Source: an uncultured Collinsella sp. (lineage in GTDB: Bacteria > Actinomycetota > Coriobacteriia > Coriobacteriales > Coriobacteriaceae). From it: 17,972 bases of DNA. Shown piece after piece: positions 1 to 7,300 of this stretch; within the stretch, counting starts at the first letter, position 1; the number at the start of each line of letters is the position of its first letter. A model generated the notes under the pieces. The model saw nothing but the letters and a program-made list of their open reading frames with translations, ran no database searches and was not told where the DNA came from. The stretch spans positions 1 through 17,972 of the forward strand of contig CABUKS010000034.1 of the NCBI GenBank assembly GCA_902492235.1. Reading direction: 5' to 3'. The translations under genes and the position numbers were made by a program.

Positions 1-41
1 AAAGAACCCCCGCTGCGCACTACGTGCGGCGGGGGTTCTTT
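1..41. terminator. Hairpin terminator at window edge
   Basis: A perfect 13-bp inverted repeat (arms 1-13 and 29-41, outer part AAAGAACCCCC / GGGGGTTCTTT) with a further 4-bp inner stem (17-20 with 24-27). It ends in T-rich sequence on both strands, so it can act bidirectionally. It probably terminates a gene lying just outside the window; which strand that gene is on cannot be seen. Confidence 0.75.
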
Positions 42-112
42 CGTCCTGCGGAGTGCGCCTGGGTGTGGGCTCCATAAGGAGCTTGGCCCTAGTGACCCCG
101 CGCAGTTCTGTA

Positions 113-153
113 GGAAAACCGCGCACCAGGAAGAGGTGCGTGCGCGGTTTTCC
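113..153. repeat. 14-bp perfect inverted repeat
   Basis: Arms 113-126 and 140-153 are perfect reverse complements (GGAAAACCGCGCAC / GTGCGCGGTTTTCC) around a 13-nt loop. The GC-rich stem ends in TTTT on either strand, so it could be a second terminator. No gene sits next to it in the window, so the role is unassigned. Confidence 0.6.
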
Positions 154-178
154 GGTTGCCGCTCGCCTGGGGTGGGAC

Positions 179-390
179 GGGGCGTACATTTTTGGGAGTT
201 TTCAGCAGCCGGGTGCGCATGCATACGGGATTTTGGGCGAAAGTCAGGCGCCGTGAGCCGCATCCTGTAGAAAATGAGTGACCCCTGAGGTGCTGAGGGC
301 TCAGAATTAGGGTTTTCAACGCGGTTTTGTGGGCCCGTTCCTGTTCCTTTGGGCTCCAGGATGCTGAAAACTCCAAAATTTGCACGCCGC
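179..390. repeat. MITE-like element with 38-nt imperfect terminal inverted repeats
   Basis: Positions 179-216 match the reverse complement of 353-390 at 30 of 38 positions without a gap; the best core is GAGTTTTCAGCA / TGCTGAAAACTC. The ~136-nt interior has no convincing ORF: the reading frames crossing it lack ribosome sites and recognisable protein features. The structure fits a non-autonomous miniature element or a dispersed intergenic palindrome of the host. No clear target-site duplication was seen. A structured RNA is the alternative. The rest of 46-410 holds no gene I can support. Confidence 0.5.
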
Positions 391-410
391 CCTCTGGGGT
401 ACCTGTGGGC

Positions 411-454
411 AAAAAGCAACCGTCCCGCCGAAGTATGCATTCGACGGGACGGTT
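411..454 (-). terminator. Terminator of lemA
   Basis: Arms 418-431 and 441-454 pair over 14 positions (core AACCGTCCCG / CGGGACGGTT); the one imperfect pair becomes a G-U wobble in the minus-strand RNA. On the minus strand the stem is followed after two bases by TTTTT (A-run at 411-415). It lies 37 bp past the lemA stop codon and is a standard intrinsic terminator for it. Confidence 0.8.
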
Positions 455-491
455 TATGCATATATCCGATTAAGGATACGCTGCGGATCTG

Positions 492-1046
492 TTAGAACTT
501 GACGGTCGGTGCCTGGCGGGCAGCCTCGGCGGCCTCGAAGCCCTGGCGCTCCTTAAACTGGAAGATGCCGGCAAAGATAACGGCCGGGAACGTCTGGATG
601 GCGTTGTTGTAGCTGAGCACGCAGTCGTTGTAGCTCTGGCGCGCGTAGCTCACCTTGTTCTCGGTGTCCTCGAGCGTAGCCTGGAGCTGCATAAAGTTGG
701 TGTTCGCCTTAAGGTCGGGGTAGGCCTCGGCCACGGCAAAGAGCTGGCGCAGTGCACCGGTCAGCACATTGTCGGCTTCCATTTTGGCCTCGGGGGTGGT
801 GGCGCTTACGGCGGTGTTGCGCGCGTTGATCACGGCGGCGAGCGTGTCCTGCTCGTGCTTGGCGTAGCCCTTGACGGTCTCGACCAGGTTGGGGATCAGG
901 TCGTTGCGGCGCTGCAGCTGCGTGTCGATGTTCTGCCAGGCGTTATCGATACGATTGCGCTTGGTAACCATGTTGTTGTAGATGCCAGCGATGGCGCAGA
1001 CGATCACAACGACAACAACGATACCGATGATGACGGGGGGAAGCAT
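492..1046 (-). CDS. lemA: LemA family membrane protein
   Basis: A 184-residue LemA family protein, the usual length for the family. It has one N-terminal membrane helix (about residues 4-20, rich in Ile and Val) followed by a helical domain. Family hallmarks are NAW..ID.QL.RR.DLIPNLVETVKGYA.HE near the start, YNDCVLSYNNAI..FP later, and a C-terminus ending in AP.VKF. LemA proteins place a small helical bundle on the membrane; their biochemical function is not firmly known. The open frame extends upstream to 1217, but the start at 1046 is chosen because GGAG lies 5 nt before that ATG and the helix begins right after it. It is followed by its own terminator and has no partner gene (such as a TPM-domain or M48 protease gene) beside it, so it is probably monocistronic. 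It is divergent from the TetR-type gene. Confidence 0.9.
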   Translation of the reverse strand: MLPPVIIGIVVVVVIVCAIAGIYNNMVTKRNRIDNAWQNIDTQLQRRNDLIPNLVETVKGYAKHEQDTLAAVINARNTAVSATTPEAKMEADNVLTGALRQLFAVAEAYPDLKANTNFMQLQATLEDTENKVSYARQSYNDCVLSYNNAIQTFPAVIFAGIFQFKERQGFEAAEAARQAPTVKF

Positions 1047-1093
1047 GATGTCTCCGTTTCGAATGGCAGCGGCGTTTTGCGCCGGCCGTTGTT

Positions 1094-1115
1094 GGTATAA
1101 CGTATCTAGTATACC
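1094..1115. promoter_or_regulatory. 22-bp palindrome between lemA and the TetR gene, candidate operator
   Basis: GGTATA (1094-1099) and TATACC (1110-1115) form 6-bp inverted arms around a 10-bp spacer. The site lies in the divergent intergenic region, 48 bp upstream of the lemA start and about 140 bp upstream of the regulator start. On the minus strand it contains TATACT, which would serve as a -10 for lemA. A symmetric site of this size next to a TetR-type gene is a plausible operator, but this is inference; the arms are short and AT-rich. Confidence 0.4.
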
Positions 1116-1257
1116 CGCAACCTTTGGCGGTGCCGAACTTTCCGGTAAGCGTTTTGTTTCAACCAGGGAGGGGGCGCCAATATCGAACGGGTGGTACAGG
1201 TGTAAGATATGCGACAAATTACGGAATGCTGTCTACGCCTTGAGGATGGTGATACGG

Positions 1258-1842
1258 ATGGACCTTCGCATCAAGAAAACCTATCGTGCCCTGTTCGACG
1301 CCTTTACCGAGCTTTTGGAAGAGCATCGGTTTGAGGATTTGACGGTTGCCATGCTTTGCGACCGGGCCCTGATTCGCCGCACGACGTTCTATAAGCATTT
1401 TCGCGATAAAAACGATTATTTTGCCTTCTATATCGATGAGCTTATGACGGGCTTGCCGCAAAACCAGACCGACGCAGCGGACGCGGAGCCGCTTGTGGAT
1501 GTACAGGCGCTTCGCCATGAGGTCTTTGACGATGCCATGAATATGGTACTGGCGCATGAGCAGCTCATGGATAACCTTTTGGCGAGCAGCATGTCGGGCA
1601 TGCTGACCGGCATGATTTGCGACCGCATCGCGCATTCCATCCGTGAGCGCGTGATGAGCTCGCTTGCCGAAGACGCCCTGGCGCCCGTTTCGCTCGAGAC
1701 GACATCGGAATTTATCGCCGGTGGCATTATTCGAGTGTTCACAAATTGGTGGGAATCGGGCCACGATCTTGAGCGTCGACCCGAGATGGCCGACGTGGTC
1801 GATGCGCTGTTTGAGCGCACCATGACGCCGGTGAATCACTAA
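1258..1842 (+). CDS. TetR/AcrR family transcriptional regulator
   Basis: About 194 residues, a normal TetR-family length. The N-terminal domain (residues 5-50) carries the helix-turn-helix, with FEDLTVAMLCDRALIRRTTFYKHF as its recognisable core. The C-terminal ligand/dimer domain ends with EFIAGGIIRVFTNWWESG, a pattern of the TetR C-terminal domain common in Firmicutes and Actinobacteria (TetR_C_8-like). Such proteins are usually repressors released by a small molecule; the ligand cannot be predicted. The frame is open far upstream because it runs antisense through lemA; that part is not protein. Candidate starts are ATG 1246, GTG 1249 and ATG 1258. I favour 1258, where the family-typical sequence begins, although GAGG at 1242-1245 is a rather distant 12 nt away. 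It is divergent from lemA and its stop is two bases from the tRNA-Ser 3' end. It may regulate itself and lemA. Confidence 0.85.
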   Translation: MDLRIKKTYRALFDAFTELLEEHRFEDLTVAMLCDRALIRRTTFYKHFRDKNDYFAFYIDELMTGLPQNQTDAADAEPLVDVQALRHEVFDDAMNMVLAHEQLMDNLLASSMSGMLTGMICDRIAHSIRERVMSSLAEDALAPVSLETTSEFIAGGIIRVFTNWWESGHDLERRPEMADVVDALFERTMTPVNH

Positions 1843-1844
1843 GG

Positions 1845-1934
1845 TGGCGGAGAGAGGGGGATTCGAACCCCCGGAACGCTCTCGCGCTCAACGGTTTTCA
1901 AGACCGCCGCATTCAACCGCTCTGCCATCTCTCC
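1845..1934 (-). tRNA. tRNA-Ser (anticodon UGA)
   Basis: On the minus strand the gene starts GGAGAGATGGC at 1934 and ends with encoded CCA at 1845-1847. The acceptor stem GGAGAGA/TCTCTCC is perfect, with discriminator G. The anticodon loop is CTTGAAA, giving anticodon UGA (reads UCA, Ser). The long variable arm (GCGCGAGAGCG region) is typical of serine tRNAs, and GGTTCGAATCC is the T-loop. It is convergent with the TetR-type gene. On the minus strand, TATCAT at 1945-1950 is a possible -10. Confidence 0.97.
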
Positions 1935-1985
1935 GTGAGTCGTAATGATAGCATCGTTTTGAATTTGCAACAGGGAAGGCGAACG

Positions 1986-3767
1986 ATGACGATCACCGAA
2001 ATCGACGAGAAGTTCATGCGCGAGGCGCTGGCGGAGGCGCGCGCCGCTGCGACAGTGGGCGAGGTGCCGATTGGTGCTGTAGTGGTGCGTGCGGGCGAGA
2101 TTGTCGCGAGGGCGCATAATCGCCGTGAGCTCGACCAGGACCCTTCGGCACATGCCGAGTTTTTGGCCCTGTGCGCCGCCGCTCAGACGCTTGGGCGTTG
2201 GCGCCTTTCCGATTGTACGGTCTACGTGACGCTCGAACCCTGCTGCATGTGCGCGGGGCTTATGGTTAACGCGCGCGTGGGGCGTTGTGTGTATGGCGCG
2301 GCCGATGCCAAGGCGGGCGCGGTGGGCTCGCTGTATGACCTCAATGCCGATTCGCGCCTGAACCATCGGTTTAATGTGACCGCCGGCGTGCTGGCAGACG
2401 AGTGCCGTGAGGTGTTGAGCGGCTATTTTAGTGGGCTGCGTGACACCGATGGTGCTGTCTGCGGTTGTGGGGCCGATCTTGAGGCGCATGTCGCTCATGC
2501 CAAGGCACTCACGTGTGCCGAAGATATTGCCGTTGAGGCGGTCGATTTTGGTGTCGCGTGCCGCCGGCCCCGCCGTGTGCTGTTGGCGATCGATTCCTTT
2601 AAGGGCAGCGTTTCGAGCGCGCAGGCGGAGGCGGCCGTTGCCGAAGGCGTGTTCCAGGTGTGGCCCGATGCCGATGTGTGCACATTGCCGCTGGCAGATG
2701 GTGGCGAGGGAACGCTCGATGCCGTCGCCGCGCGCGGCGGCGAGCTTTTGACCTGCGAGGTTGCAGGGCCCTTGGGCGATCGCGTGTCTGCCCGGATGCT
2801 GGTGGACGGCGAGCACGAGTCGGCTGTAGTTGAGATGGCCGAGGCGGCGGGCATCGGGTATTCGCCCTGCACGGAATCGGCGGCGTTGGCGGCCACAACC
2901 TATGGCGTGGGCGAGCTCATGCTTCGCGCGGTCCGTGCTGGGGCAAAGACTATCTATATTGGCTTGGGCGGCAGTGCCACCAACGACGGTGGCGCCGGCA
3001 TGCTGCAGGCGCTGGGCGCGAATCTTGTCGATGAGTGTGGCTGCAATATCGCCCCCGGTCTTGCGGGCCTTGAGCAGGTAGCGAGCGTTGATTTGGCGTC
3101 GGCGCTTGAGGTACTGGGCGGCGTGCGTGTCGTGGTGCTCTCCGATGTCGAGAACCCACTCGTGGGGCGTCGCGGCGCGCTTGCGGTGTTCGGTGGACAG
3201 AAGGGTCTGCCGACGGGGGATGCCGAGGCCCTGGGCAAATACGACGGCTGGATGGTCGGCTACGGTCGTCTGCTCGATGCGGCGATTTTCGAGATGCGAG
3301 CCCAGAAGCTTCTGCGCGCGCCCGAGGGTGCACGGTCATTTGGCTCGGTGCTTGGTGTGCCCGGTGCCGGTGCCGCCGGCGGCTTGGGTGCCGCACTGCT
3401 GGCGCTCGGTGCGGAGCTGCGCTCGGGCGTGGAGACGGTGCTCGATTTGATTGGGTTTGACGAGTGCGTACGCGATGCCGACCTGGTCATAACGGGCGAG
3501 GGCAATATGGACGAGCAATCCGCCGCCGGTAAGGCACCGGTGGGCGTGGCCCGTCGTGCGAAGCGATATGGCAAGCCGGTGGTCGCCGTCGTGGGCGGTC
3601 GTGCCGACAGCCTGGATGCGGTGTATGGACAGGGTATCGACTTGGTTCTGCCGGTTTGCCGCAAGCCCATGGACCTGGAACAGGCACTCGATCCGCAAGA
3701 AGCCACAACCAACCTCATCTGTGCCGGCGAGGCAGCCGCCCAATCCTACGACCTCGCCCGCCTCTAA
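1986..3767 (+). CDS. tadA: Fusion: tRNA adenosine deaminase (TadA) + glycerate kinase
   Basis: A 593-residue, two-domain protein. Residues 1-150 are TadA, which deaminates A34 to inosine in the tRNA-Arg(ACG) anticodon: zinc/catalytic HAE at 56-58 and the zinc-binding PCCMC at 85-89, spaced as in ordinary TadA. Residues about 150-195 are a Cys/His-containing linker (CGCGADLEAHVAHA). Residues 196-593 are a full-length glycerate kinase of the GlxK/GarK family: DSFKGS, PLADGGEGT, GLGGSATNDGGAGM, SDVENPL, QKG, GAAGGLGAALLALGAELRSG and VITGEGNMDEQSAAGKAP are all present. That enzyme phosphorylates D-glycerate with ATP. Start: ATG 1986 with GGGAAGG six bases upstream; the frame is open earlier but overlaps the tRNA promoter area. 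There is no internal stop, no frameshift sign and no obvious internal ribosome site before the kinase. Both active sites look intact. The pairing of a tRNA editor with a glycerate enzyme makes no obvious pathway sense. Confidence 0.9.
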   Translation: MTITEIDEKFMREALAEARAAATVGEVPIGAVVVRAGEIVARAHNRRELDQDPSAHAEFLALCAAAQTLGRWRLSDCTVYVTLEPCCMCAGLMVNARVGRCVYGAADAKAGAVGSLYDLNADSRLNHRFNVTAGVLADECREVLSGYFSGLRDTDGAVCGCGADLEAHVAHAKALTCAEDIAVEAVDFGVACRRPRRVLLAIDSFKGSVSSAQAEAAVAEGVFQVWPDADVCTLPLADGGEGTLDAVAARGGELLTCEVAGPLGDRVSARMLVDGEHESAVVEMAEAAGIGYSPCTESAALAATTYGVGELMLRAVRAGAKTIYIGLGGSATNDGGAGMLQALGANLVDECGCNIAPGLAGLEQVASVDLASALEVLGGVRVVVLSDVENPLVGRRGALAVFGGQKGLPTGDAEALGKYDGWMVGYGRLLDAAIFEMRAQKLLRAPEGARSFGSVLGVPGAGAAGGLGAALLALGAELRSGVETVLDLIGFDECVRDADLVITGEGNMDEQSAAGKAPVGVARRAKRYGKPVVAVVGGRADSLDAVYGQGIDLVLPVCRKPMDLEQALDPQEATTNLICAGEAAAQSYDLARL

Positions 3768-3782
3768 AACCTATCTCCCTAT

Positions 3783-3851
3783 AAGTTGCGGTGAAATACG
3801 GAGTGTTTTTGCCTTTAAGGGGCCAATTCAGTCCGTATTCCACCGCAACTT
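3783..3851. repeat. 20-bp inverted repeat after the tadA-kinase gene
   Basis: Arms 3783-3802 and 3832-3851 are reverse complements at 19 of 20 positions (AAGTTGCGGTG / CACCGCAACTT ends) around a 29-nt loop that itself contains CCTTTAAGG. It starts 16 bp after the stop codon of the fusion gene and may help end its transcript. There is no T-run after either arm, so it looks more like a dispersed intergenic palindrome than a classical terminator. Confidence 0.6.
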
Positions 3852-3878
3852 CGAGAATGGCCATTCGAGGTTGGCTGC

Positions 3879-4071
3879 TTTGGGTCGGACCGTTCGCCAC
3901 GAAATGCGGCCGTCTACTACGTTAAACCGGCCACCCTCGACCATCCCGGAATTTACAAAAAGAAAACCGCAGGTAGAGAGCTTGCCGATTTTCGAAAAAG
4001 TCGGCTATGGTCGACCCCTGCGACCTAAACGTAGTAGATGGGCCCTTTTCGTGGCACAGCTCCGTCCCAAA
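3879..4071. repeat. ~193-bp imperfect palindromic element
   Basis: Positions 3879-3943 align with the reverse complement of 4008-4071 over about 64 nt, with one single-base gap and scattered mismatches. The identical blocks are TTTGGG, GCCACGAAA, TCTACTACGTT and TCGACCA. A small inner hairpin (GCCGATTTTC..AAAGTCGGC, 3984-4005) lies in the loop. No ORF with a ribosome site is inside. It resembles a MITE or a long dispersed palindrome. The right-end motif AGCTCCGTCCCAAA (4058-4071) occurs again at 4113-4126, suggesting a remnant of a second copy or a duplicated end. Confidence 0.5.
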
Positions 4072-4112
4072 AAGACTGCCCCGGGAGCCCGGTTTGGCCA
4101 AGTAGCCAAAAT

Positions 4113-4126
4113 AGCTCCGTCCCAAA
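4113..4126 (+). repeat. Second copy of the 14-bp end motif of the neighbouring palindrome
   Basis: AGCTCCGTCCCAAA at 4113-4126 repeats 4058-4071 exactly, 55 bp apart. The first copy is the outer end of the imperfect palindromic element. The stretch between the copies holds two short hairpins (CCGGG-AGC-CCGG and TTTGGC..GCCAAA) and no gene. The region 4127-4200 shows nothing else I can name. Confidence 0.5.
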
Positions 4127-4200
4127 TTAGCTACCTTGTGGGGCGCGAATGGTCAGTTTTGAGCTTAAGTGGCAACCTGATGTTGGATTTCGGGTCGCTT

Positions 4201-4215
4201 AAATTGTTACAATTT
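4201..4215. promoter_or_regulatory. AAATTG-TTA-CAATTT palindrome, candidate operator
   Basis: A perfect 6-bp inverted repeat with a 3-bp centre, about 24 bp upstream of the possible -35 of the giant surface-protein gene. AT-rich symmetric sites of this form are typical binding sites of dimeric regulators. The assignment rests on symmetry and position only. Confidence 0.35.
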
Positions 4216-4238
4216 TAACTGTATAGCGATGTCTCGCC

Positions 4239-4269
4239 TTGCGTTTCTGCGGGGGGGGGGGCGTATATT
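4239..4269 (+). promoter_or_regulatory. Candidate phase-variable promoter of the giant surface protein
   Basis: A weak -35 (TTGCGT, 4239-4244) and a good -10 (TATATT, 4264-4269) are separated by a 19-bp spacer that contains the 11-G run. Loss of two G residues would give the preferred 17 bp. Transcription would start near 4276, leaving a leader of about 64 nt before the ATG at 4340. A second possible promoter overlaps downstream. Promoter calls by eye are uncertain; the position of the G-tract is certain. Confidence 0.5.
4251..4261 (+). repeat. Homopolymeric G11 tract
   Basis: Eleven consecutive G residues, flanked by C on each side, 78 bp upstream of the chosen start codon of the giant surface protein. 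Runs of this length slip readily during replication and are the usual substrate of phase variation of bacterial surface proteins. The exact count in one assembled sequence may be one state of a mixed population. Confidence 0.9.
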
Positions 4270-4299
4270 TACATCGATGAGGACGACGACACATATAAT
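4268..4299 (+). promoter_or_regulatory. Alternative promoter downstream of the G-tract
   Basis: TATAAT (4294-4299) matches the -10 consensus exactly. TTTACA (4268-4273) is a near-consensus -35 but the spacer is 20 bp, longer than optimal. If this is the real promoter, the G-tract would sit just upstream of the -35, where it could still alter strength through spacing of upstream contacts. Confidence 0.35.
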
Positions 4300-4339
4300 G
4301 AGCCGCTTCTTGCCGTCCTCATGGATTGGGGAGGCCTTC

Positions 4340-7300
4340 ATGAATCGCGTGTGCGCGAGAGCTCGAGAAATGCTAAAGCCTTTTGGCAAGAAAACCAATA
4401 TCGCAAAGCGTGTCCTGAGTTTTTTGACTGTCCCGCTGGCAGCGTGCGCGCTCATGTTTGGCGCGACGAGTGCGTCGGCCGATCAAGCGGTTCCCTTTAG
4501 CAACCACACCGTGCAGACGGTGAATCCCACCGGCACCACGGTAAATCTGTTCGACTATTGGGTCGTGAACGGTGACAATGATAATTCCGTCAACATAAAC
4601 AACAATAATGGCAATAACAACACTGGCATCAACAAAGATCACCAGCTCAAGTTCAATGGTGGCGCCGGATCGGGCATTAATAAATGGACGGGAAGAAGCG
4701 GCGTTGGCGGCTTTGGACGTCTTCAATTTGTGAAGAACACGCTGGTAGATGGCTATCCGTCAATCAACGCCGGCACCTACACCTCCTATAACACGAGCGG
4801 TGCGTACACCGATGAGTCGCTGGCCTATCTCTTTAACAACGACAGCCAGGCCAATGGCAAACAGGACGGCAAGGCCGTTTACAGCAACGTGAATGGGCTC
4901 TTCCAGCTTCAGAATGGCTATTACGTTTACGACTCGTATGGTTCTCACGGCAACTATGCCGTGTATAACCCCACGACCAACTCCTTTAACGTCTACGATA
5001 AGGCGGGCGTATATAAGGGCGATGCGAGTAACGAAACCAATCTGGGTCAGTTCTTCCCCTTTGACTCGGCCGACAAAGTTTTCGACGAACAGGGCAATAA
5101 GCTCTCGCCCATAAAGATCGTGGACGGAAGCACGAGACTCAACCATCACTTTGGCATGTCCATGACTACGGAGTTCGTCCAGCCTGCGGGCGGCAAGACC
5201 ACCGATGGCAACGACATGATCTTTGAGTTCTCGGGTGACGACGACGTCTGGGTCTATATCGACGGCGTGCTCGTGGGCGATCTTGGTGGCATTCACGAGA
5301 AGGCGACGCTCGAGATCAACTTCGCCACCGGTGCCGTACATGTTGGTCATATTGACAATGCAAATGATGAAGAAAAGACAATTCAAGACACCACCATTAA
5401 GGCGATGTTCCAAGCTGCCGGCGCAGATACTTCAAACAGAAGATTCTCCGGCAACACCTTCCTCAACAGCTCCAAGCATACGCTGAGCTTCTTCTATCTG
5501 GAGCGCGGTGCGGGCGCATCGAATATGTCGCTTAAGTTCAATCTCACCACGCTGCCGTCGTCCGAGGTCGAGAAGGTCGACCAGAACGGCGAGGCAGTCC
5601 AGGGTGCCGAGTTTGCTCTGTATCAGTCAGATGCCAAATGGAACGCGCAGGGTGAGCCCATCGCTCAGGGCACGACGGACGCCAATGGTCAGCTGGTGCT
5701 TCTGAAGTCGGACGGCTCCGTTCTTTCGTTCGATAACCAGCATGCTGAAAGGCACGACTACTTTGTACTCAAAGAGGTTGGCCTGCCCGCGGGATATCGC
5801 TCGAGTCTGATCTCATCTACTACCGCAACGTCAGGTGAGCTGCATCTGCAGTACAAAGAGGCTGCGGCGAGCGGCTCGGGCGGCGTGGTGGTCGCGCCGC
5901 AAACGACGGTCACCATGGCCGATGGCGCAACGCAATGGACGGGCAGCCGCATGTGGCTCAACGGTGGTTATCTGGCTGCCAAGGAGACCATTTCCCTTAG
6001 CAAAGAAACAAAAGACAATAAGGACAAACCCATTAGCTCGGGTACGACATTTGCTGTCGTGCTCAAGCGCACCGATAAAAGCAAGGCGGACACGGACGAA
6101 AACGCATGGACGGCAGTCACGGGCAACCCGCTTAATGGCTATACGCTGTGCTCCGCGCACGGCATTGCCGGTGCGGTCGAGGCTGCCAAATCGGCGGACA
6201 CGAGTGTCTTTGCCGTCAACACCAAGGGCGACTACGAGGTAACGGTTAGGTCGCTGCCCGGAGATATCGAGAAGTACGCCGCCATGATGACGGACAAGTC
6301 CCAGTCCGAATATACCGTGGCGGTGTATCACACCACGGCAGCATCTCTGGCGGAGGCAACCACCGACAACACCTCCATGGTCCAATATCAAATGACAAAT
6401 AGGCAGTTCTCTACGGTGATCCACCTCACCAACGTTCAGAACCGTCTTTTTGTGCAGAAGGTTGACGACCTGGGCGAACCCGTGAACGGCGCAACGTTTG
6501 AGTTATACAAGGCCGAGGATGTTACCGGCGATAGCCCCAGCACGTATGCCATTAAAACCGGCGCCAAGCCGTATGACATCGCGCAGGCAAACGGTATGAC
6601 CTATCCGTATGACATAGAGGGTGCTGCATGCTTCCCGCTCGATTCGACAAATCATGCGCCCCTTATCAAGGGTACGTACTACCTGCGTGAGTCTGTAAGT
6701 CCAGATGGCCATGAGATTAACAACACCATCACCAAGGTGATTGTGGACGATTCGGGTGTGTATGTGGATGCCGGCGTAGTAGGCGACGGTGTGCTCAGCA
6801 TGAGCGGCCCGGGTTCGCTGATTGCCTCGTTGGCACAGTTTGGCTCTCCTGACTCGATCGACAACACGCTTACGCACATCAAGGGCAAGCTGCAGAGTGC
6901 GACCGTTGACGCCAGCGGAAGCCTGACGTGGGGCCAGGAGTGCACCGCCGAGGGTGTAACGCCTTCTCTGGTGAACGACCTGATGCACATGCGCTATGAC
7001 AAGACGGCGCAGGGCATCAAGACCGTCTTGAGCTATGTCGAGGACGGTGGCGAGCGCAACGGCCAGCTGGCGACGATCTTTGCCGATACGGGTATCAACC
7101 GCATGGCCCTCTATCAAGAGGATGACTCAGCATATATAGACGATGCCTCCAAGACCCGTACTAACTTGGGCACGCTTCAGCTCAATCATCTCTTTACCAC
7201 GGCAACGGCCGTGCAGTATACCGATCGTCGTGTGGCGCGCTTGCAAGTGACTAAGACCGTGACGGCGGATGCTGGTCTTACTGCGCCCACCAAGGATGCG

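Noticed and set aside
89..412. 107-codon open frame on the minus strand
   Set aside because: It crosses the MITE-like repeat and the hairpin at 113-153, has no ribosome site and no recognisable protein features.
1047..1217. 57-residue N-terminal extension of LemA
   Set aside because: No family similarity; the ribosome site and membrane helix point to the ATG at 1046.
982..1257. N-terminal extension of the TetR-type gene
   Set aside because: It runs antisense through lemA and the divergent intergenic region, and TetR proteins begin at the helix before the HTH motif, as from 1258.
1935..1985. Upstream start for the tadA-kinase fusion at 1935
   Set aside because: It lies against the tRNA-Ser 5' end with no ribosome site, whereas ATG 1986 has GGGAAGG at good spacing and gives the usual TadA N-terminus.
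3556..4218. 220-codon plus-strand frame from inside the kinase gene into the intergenic region
   Set aside because: The first half is an out-of-frame shadow of the kinase and the rest reads through palindromic repeats; no ribosome site.
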